32,504 nt of DNA from Bacillota bacterium (GTDB lineage: Bacteria > Bacillota > Bacilli > Alicyclobacillales > SLC66). This document shows, in pieces, positions 9,970-17,410 of this stretch. Position numbers and translations under genes: made by a program. The stretch covers positions 1 through 32,504 of the forward strand of contig JAJYTO010000012.1 of NCBI GenBank assembly GCA_021793015.1, in the 5' to 3' direction. Under the pieces are notes generated by a model. The model saw only the letters and a program-made list of their open reading frames with translations. It was not told the DNA's origin and did no database searches. Each line of letters starts with the position of its first letter. The first letter of the stretch is position 1.

Positions 9970-11295
9970 ATGGAAATCAATAAGATGGATTTATATGGAT
10001 TAGCGTTGACGGGATTGATGTTGGCACAAGTGATTTCAACTCAACCAACAATGGCAGCAACCATGGGTTACCATGAGCAATTAAAACATATTGCGGGTGC
10101 GGACAAACACCTGGAAATCGAAACCATGAGCATGACCACGGCCAGAAACGGCTGGGCCATGGGCCACCTATCTGTGTCTGCTGGCTACGAGAACATGGTG
10201 TTAAGCACGGCAGATGGGGGCTTGATCTGGCAGAACGCGACCCCAAGTCACATGGTCAGCGGGCAAAGGGCTTTATCTGCCGGTTTCGCGGGGACACAGT
10301 CGGCAGTGATCGCCGTAAACGGATCATCCGGCATCGTTGCATACGTCACGACCGACGGAGGACGAAAGTGGGTGGTGTCAAAGCCGCTCGCAACCGCCTA
10401 TCCAAACGGCAATTTATACGTGCAGTTCGTGAACAGGCGGCGCGGTTTCATAGAGGTGTCCACTGGCGGCAATGGCACCTTGTATGGAGCGCTGCTGACA
10501 ACAGCAAATGGGGGTCAAACGTGGCGTCAAGTGTCCGGCAGTTCGATTGATACGGGGCGGAGTGGATGGCTGCCTTTTGCAGAGGGTTTTTCGTTTGAGA
10601 ACGCAAAGGACGGCTGGATGGGCGGCGTACAGAGGGATTTTTCGGGAGGAAACTTCGGCGGTTCTGGATTCCTGTGGATGTACAGAACAATCGATGGTGG
10701 AAGGGATTGGAGGCACGTAATACTTCCGTTTCCTGATGGATTTGCCGGTGCCAGCACGGAGGTCTCGCAGCCGCAGTGGTTCGGACGGACGGGATACCTC
10801 GTGATCCGGTACACTACTGCCAAGCAAAATCGCACAGGAATATTCTTGTACGAGACTCGAGACGGTGGACAGAACTGGGTGCCTGTGCGCACTTCACCGC
10901 CGGGTTCAGTGGATTTTGTCAACACCCGGGTGGGGTATGCCCTATCGTCTGGTCGATTGTTTCGCACAGGGAACGGAGGCGTTACTTGGGAACAGGTGGC
11001 GGCGCATGCTGCATGGAGAGAGTACACCAGCCTTCAGTTCGTCACACCTTCTGACGGTTGGATTGAGTGGTTCGATCAATACGGCCCACATTGGGAGCGA
11101 ACCACAGATGGGGGACGTGTGTGGAATGCCTACACGGCCGTGGCAGGAAAATCGTTGATCGCGGGTGGTCGTGAACAGGCGACGCACATTTATTTGGATG
11201 GCGCGGTCATTTCCAAACCAAGACACACTGTAGCGAAAGATCCCGCTTCTGGAGTGACCGCGCCTGCTTTGCGGACTTTATCACTGCTCCCCTGA
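9970..11295 (+). CDS. exported Asp-box (BNR) beta-propeller protein, Ycf48/sialidase-fold-like
   Basis: I place the start at ATG 9970 (441 aa), not at 9649 as in the ORF track, because the upstream part is the 10-bp repeat array and has no export signal. An AGAGG lies about 13 bases upstream. The N-terminus (LYGLALTGLMLAQVISTQ) reads as a signal peptide. The body holds at least seven Asp-box motifs: TADGGLIW, TTDGGRKW, TANGGQTW, TIDGGRDW, TRDGGQNW, TGNGGVTW and TTDGGRVW. Such repeats mark a six- or seven-bladed beta-propeller as in BNR/sialidase-like and Ycf48-like proteins. No sialidase active-site residues are recognised, so an enzymatic function is not supported. It is likely an extracellular binding or scaffold protein. 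Confidence 0.75.
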   Translation: MEINKMDLYGLALTGLMLAQVISTQPTMAATMGYHEQLKHIAGADKHLEIETMSMTTARNGWAMGHLSVSAGYENMVLSTADGGLIWQNATPSHMVSGQRALSAGFAGTQSAVIAVNGSSGIVAYVTTDGGRKWVVSKPLATAYPNGNLYVQFVNRRRGFIEVSTGGNGTLYGALLTTANGGQTWRQVSGSSIDTGRSGWLPFAEGFSFENAKDGWMGGVQRDFSGGNFGGSGFLWMYRTIDGGRDWRHVILPFPDGFAGASTEVSQPQWFGRTGYLVIRYTTAKQNRTGIFLYETRDGGQNWVPVRTSPPGSVDFVNTRVGYALSSGRLFRTGNGGVTWEQVAAHAAWREYTSLQFVTPSDGWIEWFDQYGPHWERTTDGGRVWNAYTAVAGKSLIAGGREQATHIYLDGAVISKPRHTVAKDPASGVTAPALRTLSLLP

Positions 11296-11411
11296 TGATG
11301 GTTCAATCGATCTTAAACCTCGTCGCTGTTTGAAGCGGCGATGAGAGGTGTGCTTCCCGCAGTGCACCTTTGTCGCAGGCATCCGGGAACGATCCTACGA
11401 CTATTAGAGTA

Positions 11412-11440
11412 TTGCCTACTCAATGAACCTCCTGTATGGT
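11412..11440 (+). promoter_or_regulatory. possible sigma-A-type promoter for the VOC gene
   Basis: TTGCCT (11412-11417) and TATGGT (11435-11440) are separated by 17 bases, about 75 bases upstream of the ATG at 11515. The match to TTGACA/TATAAT is moderate, so this is only a candidate. Confidence 0.3.
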
Positions 11441-11514
11441 GGGTTCAGACGCTTTCTATTGGATCGGGGCCGACTGTCATTGATGCATATCGCGGCAACG
11501 AGAGGAGAAATCGC

Positions 11515-12018
11515 ATGATAAAGGGTTTGTATGAAGTTCATTTGCCAGTTCGGGATTTACAGCGATCAATTGCGTTTTATGAAAATATTGGGTTGGAATT
11601 GGCCTATGAATATGATGGCGTCGCTTTCCTGTGGATTGTGCCAAATAAGAGTTGGATAGGGCTGTGGCAAACAGATATCGCTAGAGACCGTGAGCCAGCC
11701 AGTTTTCCTGGCCATGGTCGACACGTAGCCTTTCAAGTGGATTTTGAGGACATCAAGAAAGCCAGTTTATGGCTTGCTGAAAAGGGGATCACTCTCCGTT
11801 CTCACGGAGGATTGGAGCCGCTGGAACCGATAGTTAGGCCCCATCAACAGAACAGCTCAATTTATTTTGACGATCCTGACGGGAATGCCCTTGAATTGAT
11901 ATGCGCTTTGCCAGACGGAAGCCCAACTGAGCCGAGCAAAATGATGTATTTGAGTGAATTTGAACGACTCGCTCAGGAATATGTCACACTAAGATCTCGG
12001 CTTATCTCAAACGATTGA
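11515..12018 (+). CDS. VOC-superfamily (glyoxalase/bleomycin-resistance fold) protein
   Basis: The start at ATG 11515 is preceded by GAGAGGAG at good spacing, so the longer ORF from 11341 is not used. The 167-aa protein has two beta-alpha-beta-beta-beta modules. The first opens with YEVHLPVRDLQRSIAFYENIG, and the second has FQVDFEDIKKA and the C-terminal IYFDDPDGNALELI signature. Candidate metal ligands are His9, the His of GRHVAFQV, and the Glu of ALELI, as in glyoxalase I, FosA-type thiol transferases and ring-cleavage dioxygenases. The exact reaction cannot be told from the sequence. The gene is AT-richer than its right-hand neighbours and lies in a run of small single genes typical of an accessory region. 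Confidence 0.75.
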   Translation: MIKGLYEVHLPVRDLQRSIAFYENIGLELAYEYDGVAFLWIVPNKSWIGLWQTDIARDREPASFPGHGRHVAFQVDFEDIKKASLWLAEKGITLRSHGGLEPLEPIVRPHQQNSSIYFDDPDGNALELICALPDGSPTEPSKMMYLSEFERLAQEYVTLRSRLISND

Positions 12019-12116
12019 AGCTATAGAACGTTTCGCTTTCAATCGATATAATGTCATTGGATTTGGATTCGCGCTCCATGCTGACTATGAAGCTGCGAAA
12101 GGAAAGGGGCGCAAAT

Positions 12117-12509
12117 ATGCGGGAGAAAGATGCCCTCAGGCGAGTCATGGAGCGGCGGGAAATGCTGAACAACGGGCAAGTGCATGAAAATAACGCTCTT
12201 GTGGCGGATGACTTTTTCGCTGTGTTTGCCCTGGGCAACCCAGGCGAATTTGAGACCTACAATGCTGAACAATATCGCGCCGGGAACCTGCAAGCTGTGG
12301 AGCTTTACCGCGGGAAGAGTCCGCACTGGGGGTACACGGATCACAACTGGGGTTATCGATCCGATACAGAGTTCGTGATTTCTTCCAGCATAGATTTTTC
12401 GCTGAACGGAGAACTATTTATGCGCGCTATGGTGATGGAGGTCTATCGGCGACGGGATTCCGAGTGGTTGTTGGTGCGGCAATATATGGAGAAATACAAA
12501 CCGACGTGA
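12117..12509 (+). CDS. SnoaL-like / NTF2-fold protein
   Basis: I choose ATG 12117 because AAAGGAAAGGGG ends 7 bases upstream; the ORF track starts earlier at 12051. The product is 130 aa. The order of elements (N-terminal helices, DDFFAVFALGN, ISSSIDFSLNGELFMRAMVMEVYRRRDSEWLLVRQYMEKY) matches the NTF2-like/SnoaL or DUF4440 layout. There, the last strand carries the xWxLxxxQ-type ending, here EWLLVRQY. Members range from small-molecule cyclases and isomerases to proteins of unknown role, and nothing here decides between them. It is probably a separate unit from the VOC gene, 98 bases away. Confidence 0.5.
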   Translation: MREKDALRRVMERREMLNNGQVHENNALVADDFFAVFALGNPGEFETYNAEQYRAGNLQAVELYRGKSPHWGYTDHNWGYRSDTEFVISSSIDFSLNGELFMRAMVMEVYRRRDSEWLLVRQYMEKYKPT

Positions 12510-12655
12510 CTCTCTCCCATACCCAAAGACTTGTAAAGCCGGATGTGGGTGCTGAACGACGACCAACCCAGCGTTAGAGGGAGATATGCACAGCGATTCT
12601 GTTTAGTTGTTCAAACAAGCGGGCGCGAGTTCAGAGTCATGTGGAGGTGTTCTCA

Positions 12656-12895
12656 GTGGAAGTGGCCGCATTTTTTCCCTTGGTCATGTCATTGGCCATT
12701 TTAACGAGCAAACGGATGCGTTCCATCGTGAAGGTGTGGTCAGTGACGGGGTTATTGTTGTTCTCATGTGTGGACTTGCTGGCGTTAGGGATGTCAATTG
12801 ACAGATTTGTTTTTGGCGGACTTGTCCTCGTGAGCACGGCGTTGCTTGTCGTCGCATTCGAGGTGAATCGGAGGCGCACACGAGATATATGGTGA
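12656..12895 (+). CDS. small membrane protein, function unknown
   Basis: A GTG at 12656 follows GGAGG (12643-12647) with 8-base spacing, giving a 79-aa protein. The ORF track start at 12641 overlaps the Shine-Dalgarno sequence and is less likely. Three hydrophobic segments are visible: AAFFPLVMSLAIL, WSVTGLLLFSCVDLLAL and VFGGLVLVSTALLVVAF. The end is basic (EVNRRRTRDIW), so the C-terminus probably faces the cytoplasm. No family is recognised. Confidence 0.45.
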   Translation: MEVAAFFPLVMSLAILTSKRMRSIVKVWSVTGLLLFSCVDLLALGMSIDRFVFGGLVLVSTALLVVAFEVNRRRTRDIW

Positions 12896-12915
12896 AATCT
12901 CTATCTAAAAGAGCC

Positions 12916-12953
12916 TGTTCAAAAAGGGGTCAGGTCAGACCCCTTTTTGAACA
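12916..12953. repeat. perfect 16-bp inverted repeat with 6-bp loop
   Basis: TGTTCAAAAAGGGGTC, loop AGGTCA, GACCCCTTTTTGAACA. The arms match perfectly. Three further outer bases on each side (GAG/CTC) can pair beyond two mismatches. It follows the small membrane gene by about 20 bases. There is no T-run after the second arm on either strand, so it is not a classical terminator. It could be a REP/MITE-like remnant or a bidirectional transcript end. Confidence 0.9.
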
Positions 12954-13100
12954 ACCTCTACAAGAAAGTGAAATCGAACCAGGGTAAGTGTAATGCGACC
13001 ATGGGGGCGTGAACCGAGCAGCGTCTAACTGCCTCCCTCGTGGCGGCGGGCGATCGTTCTTTTCTGAAGACAACATCATTGAGGACGAGGTGGTTTCCGA

Positions 13101-13457
13101 GTGCAGATCTTTAGGTTTGGTCAAGAAACTGCGAGAAGTATCACTCAGTTCGATTCAAATCTCAGTATGTCGCGAATTTTGATGACTGCTAAACCTGCAC
13201 GGATCGGTTGCATGTATCTTGAAACCAACGGAATCATTGGCTTTCACCCGGCAGCCACTCCACAAATACTGCTTGTTGTATATGGACATGGCTGGGTTCG
13301 AGTCGACTCTGAAAAGAGAGTTCATGTTGAAACTGGGGATGCGGTTTTTTGGGAAACAGGAGAAGAGCACGAAACGCGAACTGACACTGGATTAATTGCG
13401 ATTGTTATCGAGTCAGACGAGTTAGATCCCTCACAGTTTATGCCGAGCAGAGCATAG
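13101..13457 (+). CDS. small cupin-domain protein
   Basis: This 118-aa protein starts with GTG 13101, about 8 bases after GAGGTGG. The single conserved beta-barrel shows the cupin pattern: QILLVVYGHGWVRVDSEK (strands around the G-x-G-W turn), VETGDAVFWETGEEHETRTDTG (second motif, with PGD replaced by TGD and H in EEHE), then VIESDEL. The His and Glu residues that usually bind metal are only partly present in motif 1. Metal binding and any enzyme activity are therefore doubtful, and a sugar- or signal-sensing role is possible. The gene stands alone next to the IS91 element. Confidence 0.65.
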   Translation: MQIFRFGQETARSITQFDSNLSMSRILMTAKPARIGCMYLETNGIIGFHPAATPQILLVVYGHGWVRVDSEKRVHVETGDAVFWETGEEHETRTDTGLIAIVIESDELDPSQFMPSRA

Positions 13458-13477
13458 GTTCTTGCCGAACAAACGGG

Positions 13478-13493
13478 GCTTGGACTAAACCGC
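13478..13493 (+). repeat. left inverted repeat of the IS91-like element
   Basis: The 16-bp sequence GCTTGGACTAAACCGC is matched in inverted orientation at 15784-15799 with one mismatch. It overlaps a short hairpin, ACCGC-TAGC-GCGGT. Confidence 0.7.
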
Positions 13494-13615
13494 TAGCGCG
13501 GTGGAAAACCCCCTCCCTCCGTCACCCTAGCTGACACAATGTTGTCTGGTTTCTCTTCGTAACTCTCGCTATCCTATTCGTGCATCCCCATGCAACAATA
13601 GGAGGAGAGTGCCTT

Positions 13616-14498
13616 ATGAGATCCCATCAACACCTGATTCAGCGGATGACGGAGGATCTTCGACTGCGAGGGTTGTCACCGAACACCGTCGACGCCTACA
13701 TCCGTTCGGCCCGGATCTTTCTCGAGTTTTGCGGATGTCCAACAGATCAACTGGATGTCTCAGATGTCCGCCGGTTCCTTTTGTTCCTCATCCACGAGAA
13801 AAAGCGGTCTCCAGCGACGGTCAAGCATCTACAACGCGGCGGTCCGGTTTCTTTTTGCAGTCACCTTGAATCGTACCTTCAATCCCTTGCAAATTCCACG
13901 CCAGAAAACGCCAAAGACCCTCCCGCAAGTGTTGAACCGCCACGAGATCGCGTCTCTTCTGGAGCATTGTCACAACCGAAAGCACAAGGCGTTGTTTGCT
14001 TTGATCTACGGTTCCGGGCTGCGGGTGAGCGAAGCGGCCGCCATCAAAACGGAGCACATCGACTCCCGTACCATGCGGGTGTTCGTCCAAGGAGGCAAGG
14101 GAGCCAAGGATCGGTACACCGTGCTTTCCCACACCGCTGTGCAACTTTTGCGGGAGTACTGGAAAGCGTATCGTCCGGCCCATCCGGAAAGCTGGCTGTT
14201 CCTGGGCACGTATTCGCCGACTCACATCACCTCAGCGGCCATATCCCGTGCCTTTTGCGATGCGCTGAAGCGAGCGCAAATCTCCAAAGAGGTTTCCATC
14301 CACTCTTTGCGCCATTCGTTTGCGACCCATTTGTTGGAGGATGGAGTGTCCCTGCTGCAAATCAAAGAACTGCTCGGACATGCCAGCATCCGCTCCACGA
14401 CAGTGTATTTGCACTTGGCGAATGTCGCCTCTGGGATACTTAGTCCGCTCGATCGTGGGCCGTTCAAGGATGAAGGAAGAACCAGCGCCGATGCCTGA
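13616..14498 (+). pseudogene. tyrosine recombinase (XerC/D-like) of the IS91 element, frameshifted
   Basis: ATG 13616 follows AGGAGGAG. The N-terminal SAM-like DNA-binding domain (LIQRMTEDLRLRGLSPNTVDAYIRS ... FLLFLIHEKKRSPATVK) is read in one frame. The rest, from IYNAAVRFLFAVTLNR onward, is in the +1 frame, so the switch falls near 13825-13835. The catalytic domain is complete: R in YGSGLRVSEA, K in GGKGAKDR, HSLRHSFATHLLEDG, and LGHASIRSTTVYLHL with the nucleophile Tyr. It ends 8 bases past the start of the transposase gene, so the two are coupled. It is either a broken gene with a single-base indel or a programmed +1 frameshift. No obvious slippery site is seen, so I favour decay or a sequencing error. 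Confidence 0.75.
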
Positions 14499-15618
14499 AC
14501 TCCAAGACATCTTCGCCCAGTACGCCGACGCCTACGCACAGAGGCACCCGCTCTCCCTTGAACAGGGGAAAGTGGTCCGGGCCATCCAGAACTGCCGCAC
14601 CGCCGCCTTAGGGGGACATGTGGATGAGTGTGACCATTGCGGGTTCACGCATATCTCCTACAATTCCTGCCGCAACCGCCACTGTCCGAAGTGCCAAACC
14701 CTGACCAAGGAACGCTGGATCCAAGCCCAGAAGGCGAACTTGCTGGAGGTCGGGTACTTTCATGTTGTGTTCACCCTGCCGGAGGAACTGAATCCCGTCG
14801 CCTACCAGAATCCAGAGGTGGTATACAACATCTTGTTCAAGGCCGCCTCAGAAACCTTAACGGAGTTGGCGGCGGACCACACCTATTTGGGGGCGCAGAT
14901 CGGCTTTACCGCCGTCCTGCATACGTGGGGACAGAACCTCATGCTCCACCCGCACCTGCATTGCATTGTCCCAGGCGGTGGGTTGACTCCCGATGGACGA
15001 TGGGTGAACTCCCGCAAGAAGTTCTTTCTCCCCGTCAAGGTGCTCTCGCGTAAATTCCGGGGCAAGTTCCTGTTCTATCTCAAACAGGCAACGCTTGAGT
15101 TCCATGGTTCACTGGAGCCCCTGCGGAACGAGGCCCGCTTTCGGGAATGGATGTCCTCCCTCTACCGGAAAGAATGGGTGGTCTATTGCAAGCCGCCGTT
15201 TAAAACGCCGGCTCATGTGGTGGAGTATCTCGGACGCTACACGCATCGGGTGGCGATTTCCAATCAGCGGATTCTTCGTGTCCAAGACGAGTTGGTCACC
15301 TTCCGGTGGCGGGACTACCGGGGTGGAAATCGGCAAAAAGAGATGACTCTGACGGCCAACGAGTTCATTCGTAGGTTCTTAACGCATGTGCTGCCCAAGG
15401 GATTCACGAGAATCCGCCACTACGGGATACTCAGTCCCCGGAGCCGAAGGACGAAGTTGTCTCTTTGCCGAAAACTAACGAAGACTAAGGTTCACCCGGT
15501 TCCCAAACTGTCTGCGGTTGAACTGTTTCTCCAGTTAATGGGCAAGGATTTCACGGTATGTCCCAGTTGCAAGATCGGCCATCTGATGCGGGCGGCTCCT
15601 GTCTTCAAAAGTGCATAG
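14491..15618 (+). CDS. IS91-family HUH transposase
   Basis: I take ATG 14491 (375 aa), after GAAGGAAGA. ATG 14470 is an alternative, and the ORF-track start at 14320 would lie deep in the recombinase. The N-terminal zinc-binding domain is clear: CDHCGF ... SCRNRHCPKCQ. The catalytic core has HPHLHCIVPGGG, the HUH motif (His-Leu-His) that binds the metal, and later YLGRYTHRVAISN with the candidate nucleophilic tyrosine(s). A second CPSC pair sits at the C-terminus. It would move the element by rolling-circle replication, starting at the end downstream of this gene. The reading frame is intact. A tyrosine recombinase gene overlaps its 5' end. Confidence 0.92.
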   Translation: MPELQDIFAQYADAYAQRHPLSLEQGKVVRAIQNCRTAALGGHVDECDHCGFTHISYNSCRNRHCPKCQTLTKERWIQAQKANLLEVGYFHVVFTLPEELNPVAYQNPEVVYNILFKAASETLTELAADHTYLGAQIGFTAVLHTWGQNLMLHPHLHCIVPGGGLTPDGRWVNSRKKFFLPVKVLSRKFRGKFLFYLKQATLEFHGSLEPLRNEARFREWMSSLYRKEWVVYCKPPFKTPAHVVEYLGRYTHRVAISNQRILRVQDELVTFRWRDYRGGNRQKEMTLTANEFIRRFLTHVLPKGFTRIRHYGILSPRSRRTKLSLCRKLTKTKVHPVPKLSAVELFLQLMGKDFTVCPSCKIGHLMRAAPVFKSA

Positions 15619-15783
15619 CATTGGCGAAGCGGCCCGTGGAGTGGGGAGGGGGAATCTATGCGCATGACGGGGTACAAGCGAGATCTGAGGCCACACCATC
15701 CCAGATTCCCCCCATGCGAGCCCTCATAAAACGACCCTTGGCGAGGGGTGGCCAAAATTGACTTCCCATAGTCGCTGACGACC

Positions 15784-15799
15784 GCGGTTCAGTCCAAGC
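15784..15799 (-). repeat. right inverted repeat of the IS91-like element
   Basis: GCGGTTCAGTCCAAGC is complementary to the left repeat at 13478-13493 with one mismatch. It contains CAAG, one of the tetranucleotides known as IS91-type targets, so the true boundary may lie a few bases inside. Confidence 0.65.
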
Positions 15800-15800
15800 A

Positions 15801-15866
15801 AAATATCCAAAGTCGGTGCTCAACCTACAGAAGCGCGCCATTCTTTTCGACCGACTTCGGATATTT
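15801..15866. repeat. 17-bp inverted repeat with 32-base spacer
   Basis: AAATATCCAAAGTCGGT and ACCGACTTCGGATATTT are inverted copies with one mismatch. The repeat starts one base outside the right end of the IS91-like element. Its role is unknown; it could be the end of an older element or a transcript end. Confidence 0.75.
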
Positions 15867-16043
15867 CACTATTCATTATGTCCAATAAAGCGTTTGATCC
15901 ATTGCGACGATCCAGTGGTGTTTCAGGAATTCCTGCGGCGAATTGTTTTTTGGGATCGTTATTACTGGTGGCTAAAATTGCTCTCGATTGGGTATATAAT
16001 AGACATGGATAATGTCGTTGATAGCACCTGTGGAGGGAAATCA

Positions 16044-17177
16044 ATGAGCGTAGAATCGATCTTTCCGTTTGGTCGGCCAGTGACATCGGGTGATATCGTG
16101 GATCGTCGAGAATTTCTGGCAGAAATGCAGCAGCGCCTTTCGGATGGCCACAGTCTCATGCTGCCAGGTCCCAGGCGAATCGGGAAATCCAGTGTCGCTC
16201 ATGAAGTACTGCGGCGAATGCGCGACACAGGGGCATACACGGCCAACGTCGATCTCTTTTATGTGACCGGCATCGATGAGTTTGCTGCAAAGCTGATGAA
16301 ATCTGTGTTGGAAAACCGCACCGGTGTACTGGGGCAGGCGATTCGGGCGATGCGTGGATTGCGAACCCTGATCGGTCAAGCGGAGGTCCGTGCAAAAATC
16401 CATGATTTAGAATTAGGTTTATCTTTGGGACGCGAAGAGACAGACCTGTTAGAGCAACTTGAGATGGCCATTTCCTTGGCGGAAAATTTAGCGCAACGTG
16501 ACAATCGCCGGATGGTCATTCTGTTGGACGAGTTTCAGGAGATGGAACGCCTTGGCGGACAGGCGCTCCTGCAGCGGTTGCGGGCGCTCTTGCAGCGGCA
16601 AACACATACGGTGTATCTGTTTTTGGGCAGCCAGACCACGCTGATGCAAACCATCTTTGCGGATCGGGGGCAGGCGTTTTATCGGTTTGCCACCATGATG
16701 GAATTACCGTCGATTCCGGCAGAGGCTTGGCACGACTATTTGTCAAAACGGTTTGTGGATTTCCGGATGCACTTCACAGATCCCGCCTTTCGGCTCATGA
16801 TGGACCGCACGGGGGGTCACCCGTATTGTCTGATGGCCGTCGCATACAACGCGCATTTGCATGCGAACCTGCATCACTTGACCACCATTACGGCCGATGT
16901 GGTGGATTATGCGTATGAGCAGGCCATGAGGCATCTGCAATCCATCTACGATGTTCAGTGGCAGGAACTGCATCGATTTCGACATGCAGATACCGTATTT
17001 GCCGCATTGGTAGAGGGAGCGGCGCCGTATTCCCTGCCGATCTCCGGATCAGTTGTGACGAAGGCCATCCAGAACCTGATAAGGCTTTCGATCATCGTCA
17101 AAGGAGAGGGGCGCGGCGAGTATCATCTTGTCGAGCCCATGTTTGGTGATTGGCTCTTGCACCAACAGGGCAGATGA
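16044..17177 (+). CDS. STAND/archaeal-type AAA+ ATPase
   Basis: ATG 16044 follows GGAGGG with 6-base spacing, giving 377 aa; the ORF-track start at 15816 is too early. Walker A GPRRIGKSS is at residues 42-50 and Walker B VILLDEFQEM has D162-E163. A sensor-like LFLGSQTTLM and the RTGGHPYCLMAVAYNAH helix after it are typical of the archaeal-type ATPase family (PF01637-like). The C-terminal 70 residues (FAALVEGAAPYS ... AIQNLIRLSIIVKGEGRGEYHLVEPMF) form a winged helix. Members of this family are signal-transducing NTPases that often sit in mobile or defence regions. No effector domain is fused here. Known roles include defence and stress signalling, but for this protein the role is open. The neighbours are an IS91 element and an AbiEii-like pair. 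Confidence 0.75.
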   Translation: MSVESIFPFGRPVTSGDIVDRREFLAEMQQRLSDGHSLMLPGPRRIGKSSVAHEVLRRMRDTGAYTANVDLFYVTGIDEFAAKLMKSVLENRTGVLGQAIRAMRGLRTLIGQAEVRAKIHDLELGLSLGREETDLLEQLEMAISLAENLAQRDNRRMVILLDEFQEMERLGGQALLQRLRALLQRQTHTVYLFLGSQTTLMQTIFADRGQAFYRFATMMELPSIPAEAWHDYLSKRFVDFRMHFTDPAFRLMMDRTGGHPYCLMAVAYNAHLHANLHHLTTITADVVDYAYEQAMRHLQSIYDVQWQELHRFRHADTVFAALVEGAAPYSLPISGSVVTKAIQNLIRLSIIVKGEGRGEYHLVEPMFGDWLLHQQGR

Positions 17178-17410
17178 CCAAAGCACATGAACTTGCGATT
17201 CCGGACCATTCCCTTGCCGCAAGTTTCCGAGAGCAATGCGCCGCAATAATTCGTAAGCGAAATGGCTTTCAAAATTATGCGGGACGGCGGCTACACCCTG
17301 CTTGTGATATACTCGGGATACAGGATCCGGAACGGCTCAACACCACGCTCGGACGTTAATGGGCGAAGTCTTCATAGAACGATAAGGCGCAGATATTTTG
17401 GGAGGTTGCA

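Larger units (their letters stand above)
13478..15799 (+). mobile_element. IS91-family element with companion tyrosine recombinase
   Basis: GCTTGGACTAAACCGC (13478-13493) on the left is the inverted complement of GCGGTTCAGTCCAAGC (15784-15799) on the right with one mismatch, giving a 2322-bp unit. Inside are a frameshifted tyrosine recombinase and a full-length HUH transposase, the two-gene layout known for some IS91 relatives. Between the transposase and the right end there is a 10-bp inverted repeat (GGGGGAATCT 15648-15657 / AGATTCCCCC 15703-15712), a candidate for the rolling-circle origin. Smaller hairpins ACCGC-TAGC-GCGGT and ACCGCGGT lie at the two ends. IS91 elements do not normally make target duplications, and I see none. 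The exact ends are inferred. Confidence 0.7.
15619..16043. other. gene-free stretch: IS right end, inverted repeat and leader of the ATPase gene
   Basis: No convincing gene lies here. It holds the candidate IS91 origin hairpin (15648-15712), the right inverted repeat (15784-15799) and, directly after it, a 17-bp imperfect inverted repeat AAATATCCAAAGTCGGT (15801-15817) / ACCGACTTCGGATATTT (15850-15866) with one mismatch. A TATAAT at 15995-16000 could be the -10 box of the ATPase gene, but no good -35 is seen. Confidence 0.6.

Noticed and set aside
9492-9970. Minus-strand ORFs through the 10-bp repeats with repeated cysteine and leucine blocks
   Set aside because: The periodic DNA has no stops in any frame; the protein periodicity is produced by the tandem repeat itself.
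17174-17359. 61-codon ORF overlapping the stop of the ATPase gene (ATGA)
   Set aside because: The overlap looks like coupling, but there is no ribosome binding site of note, no recognisable pattern and no sign of conservation, so it is not listed as a gene.
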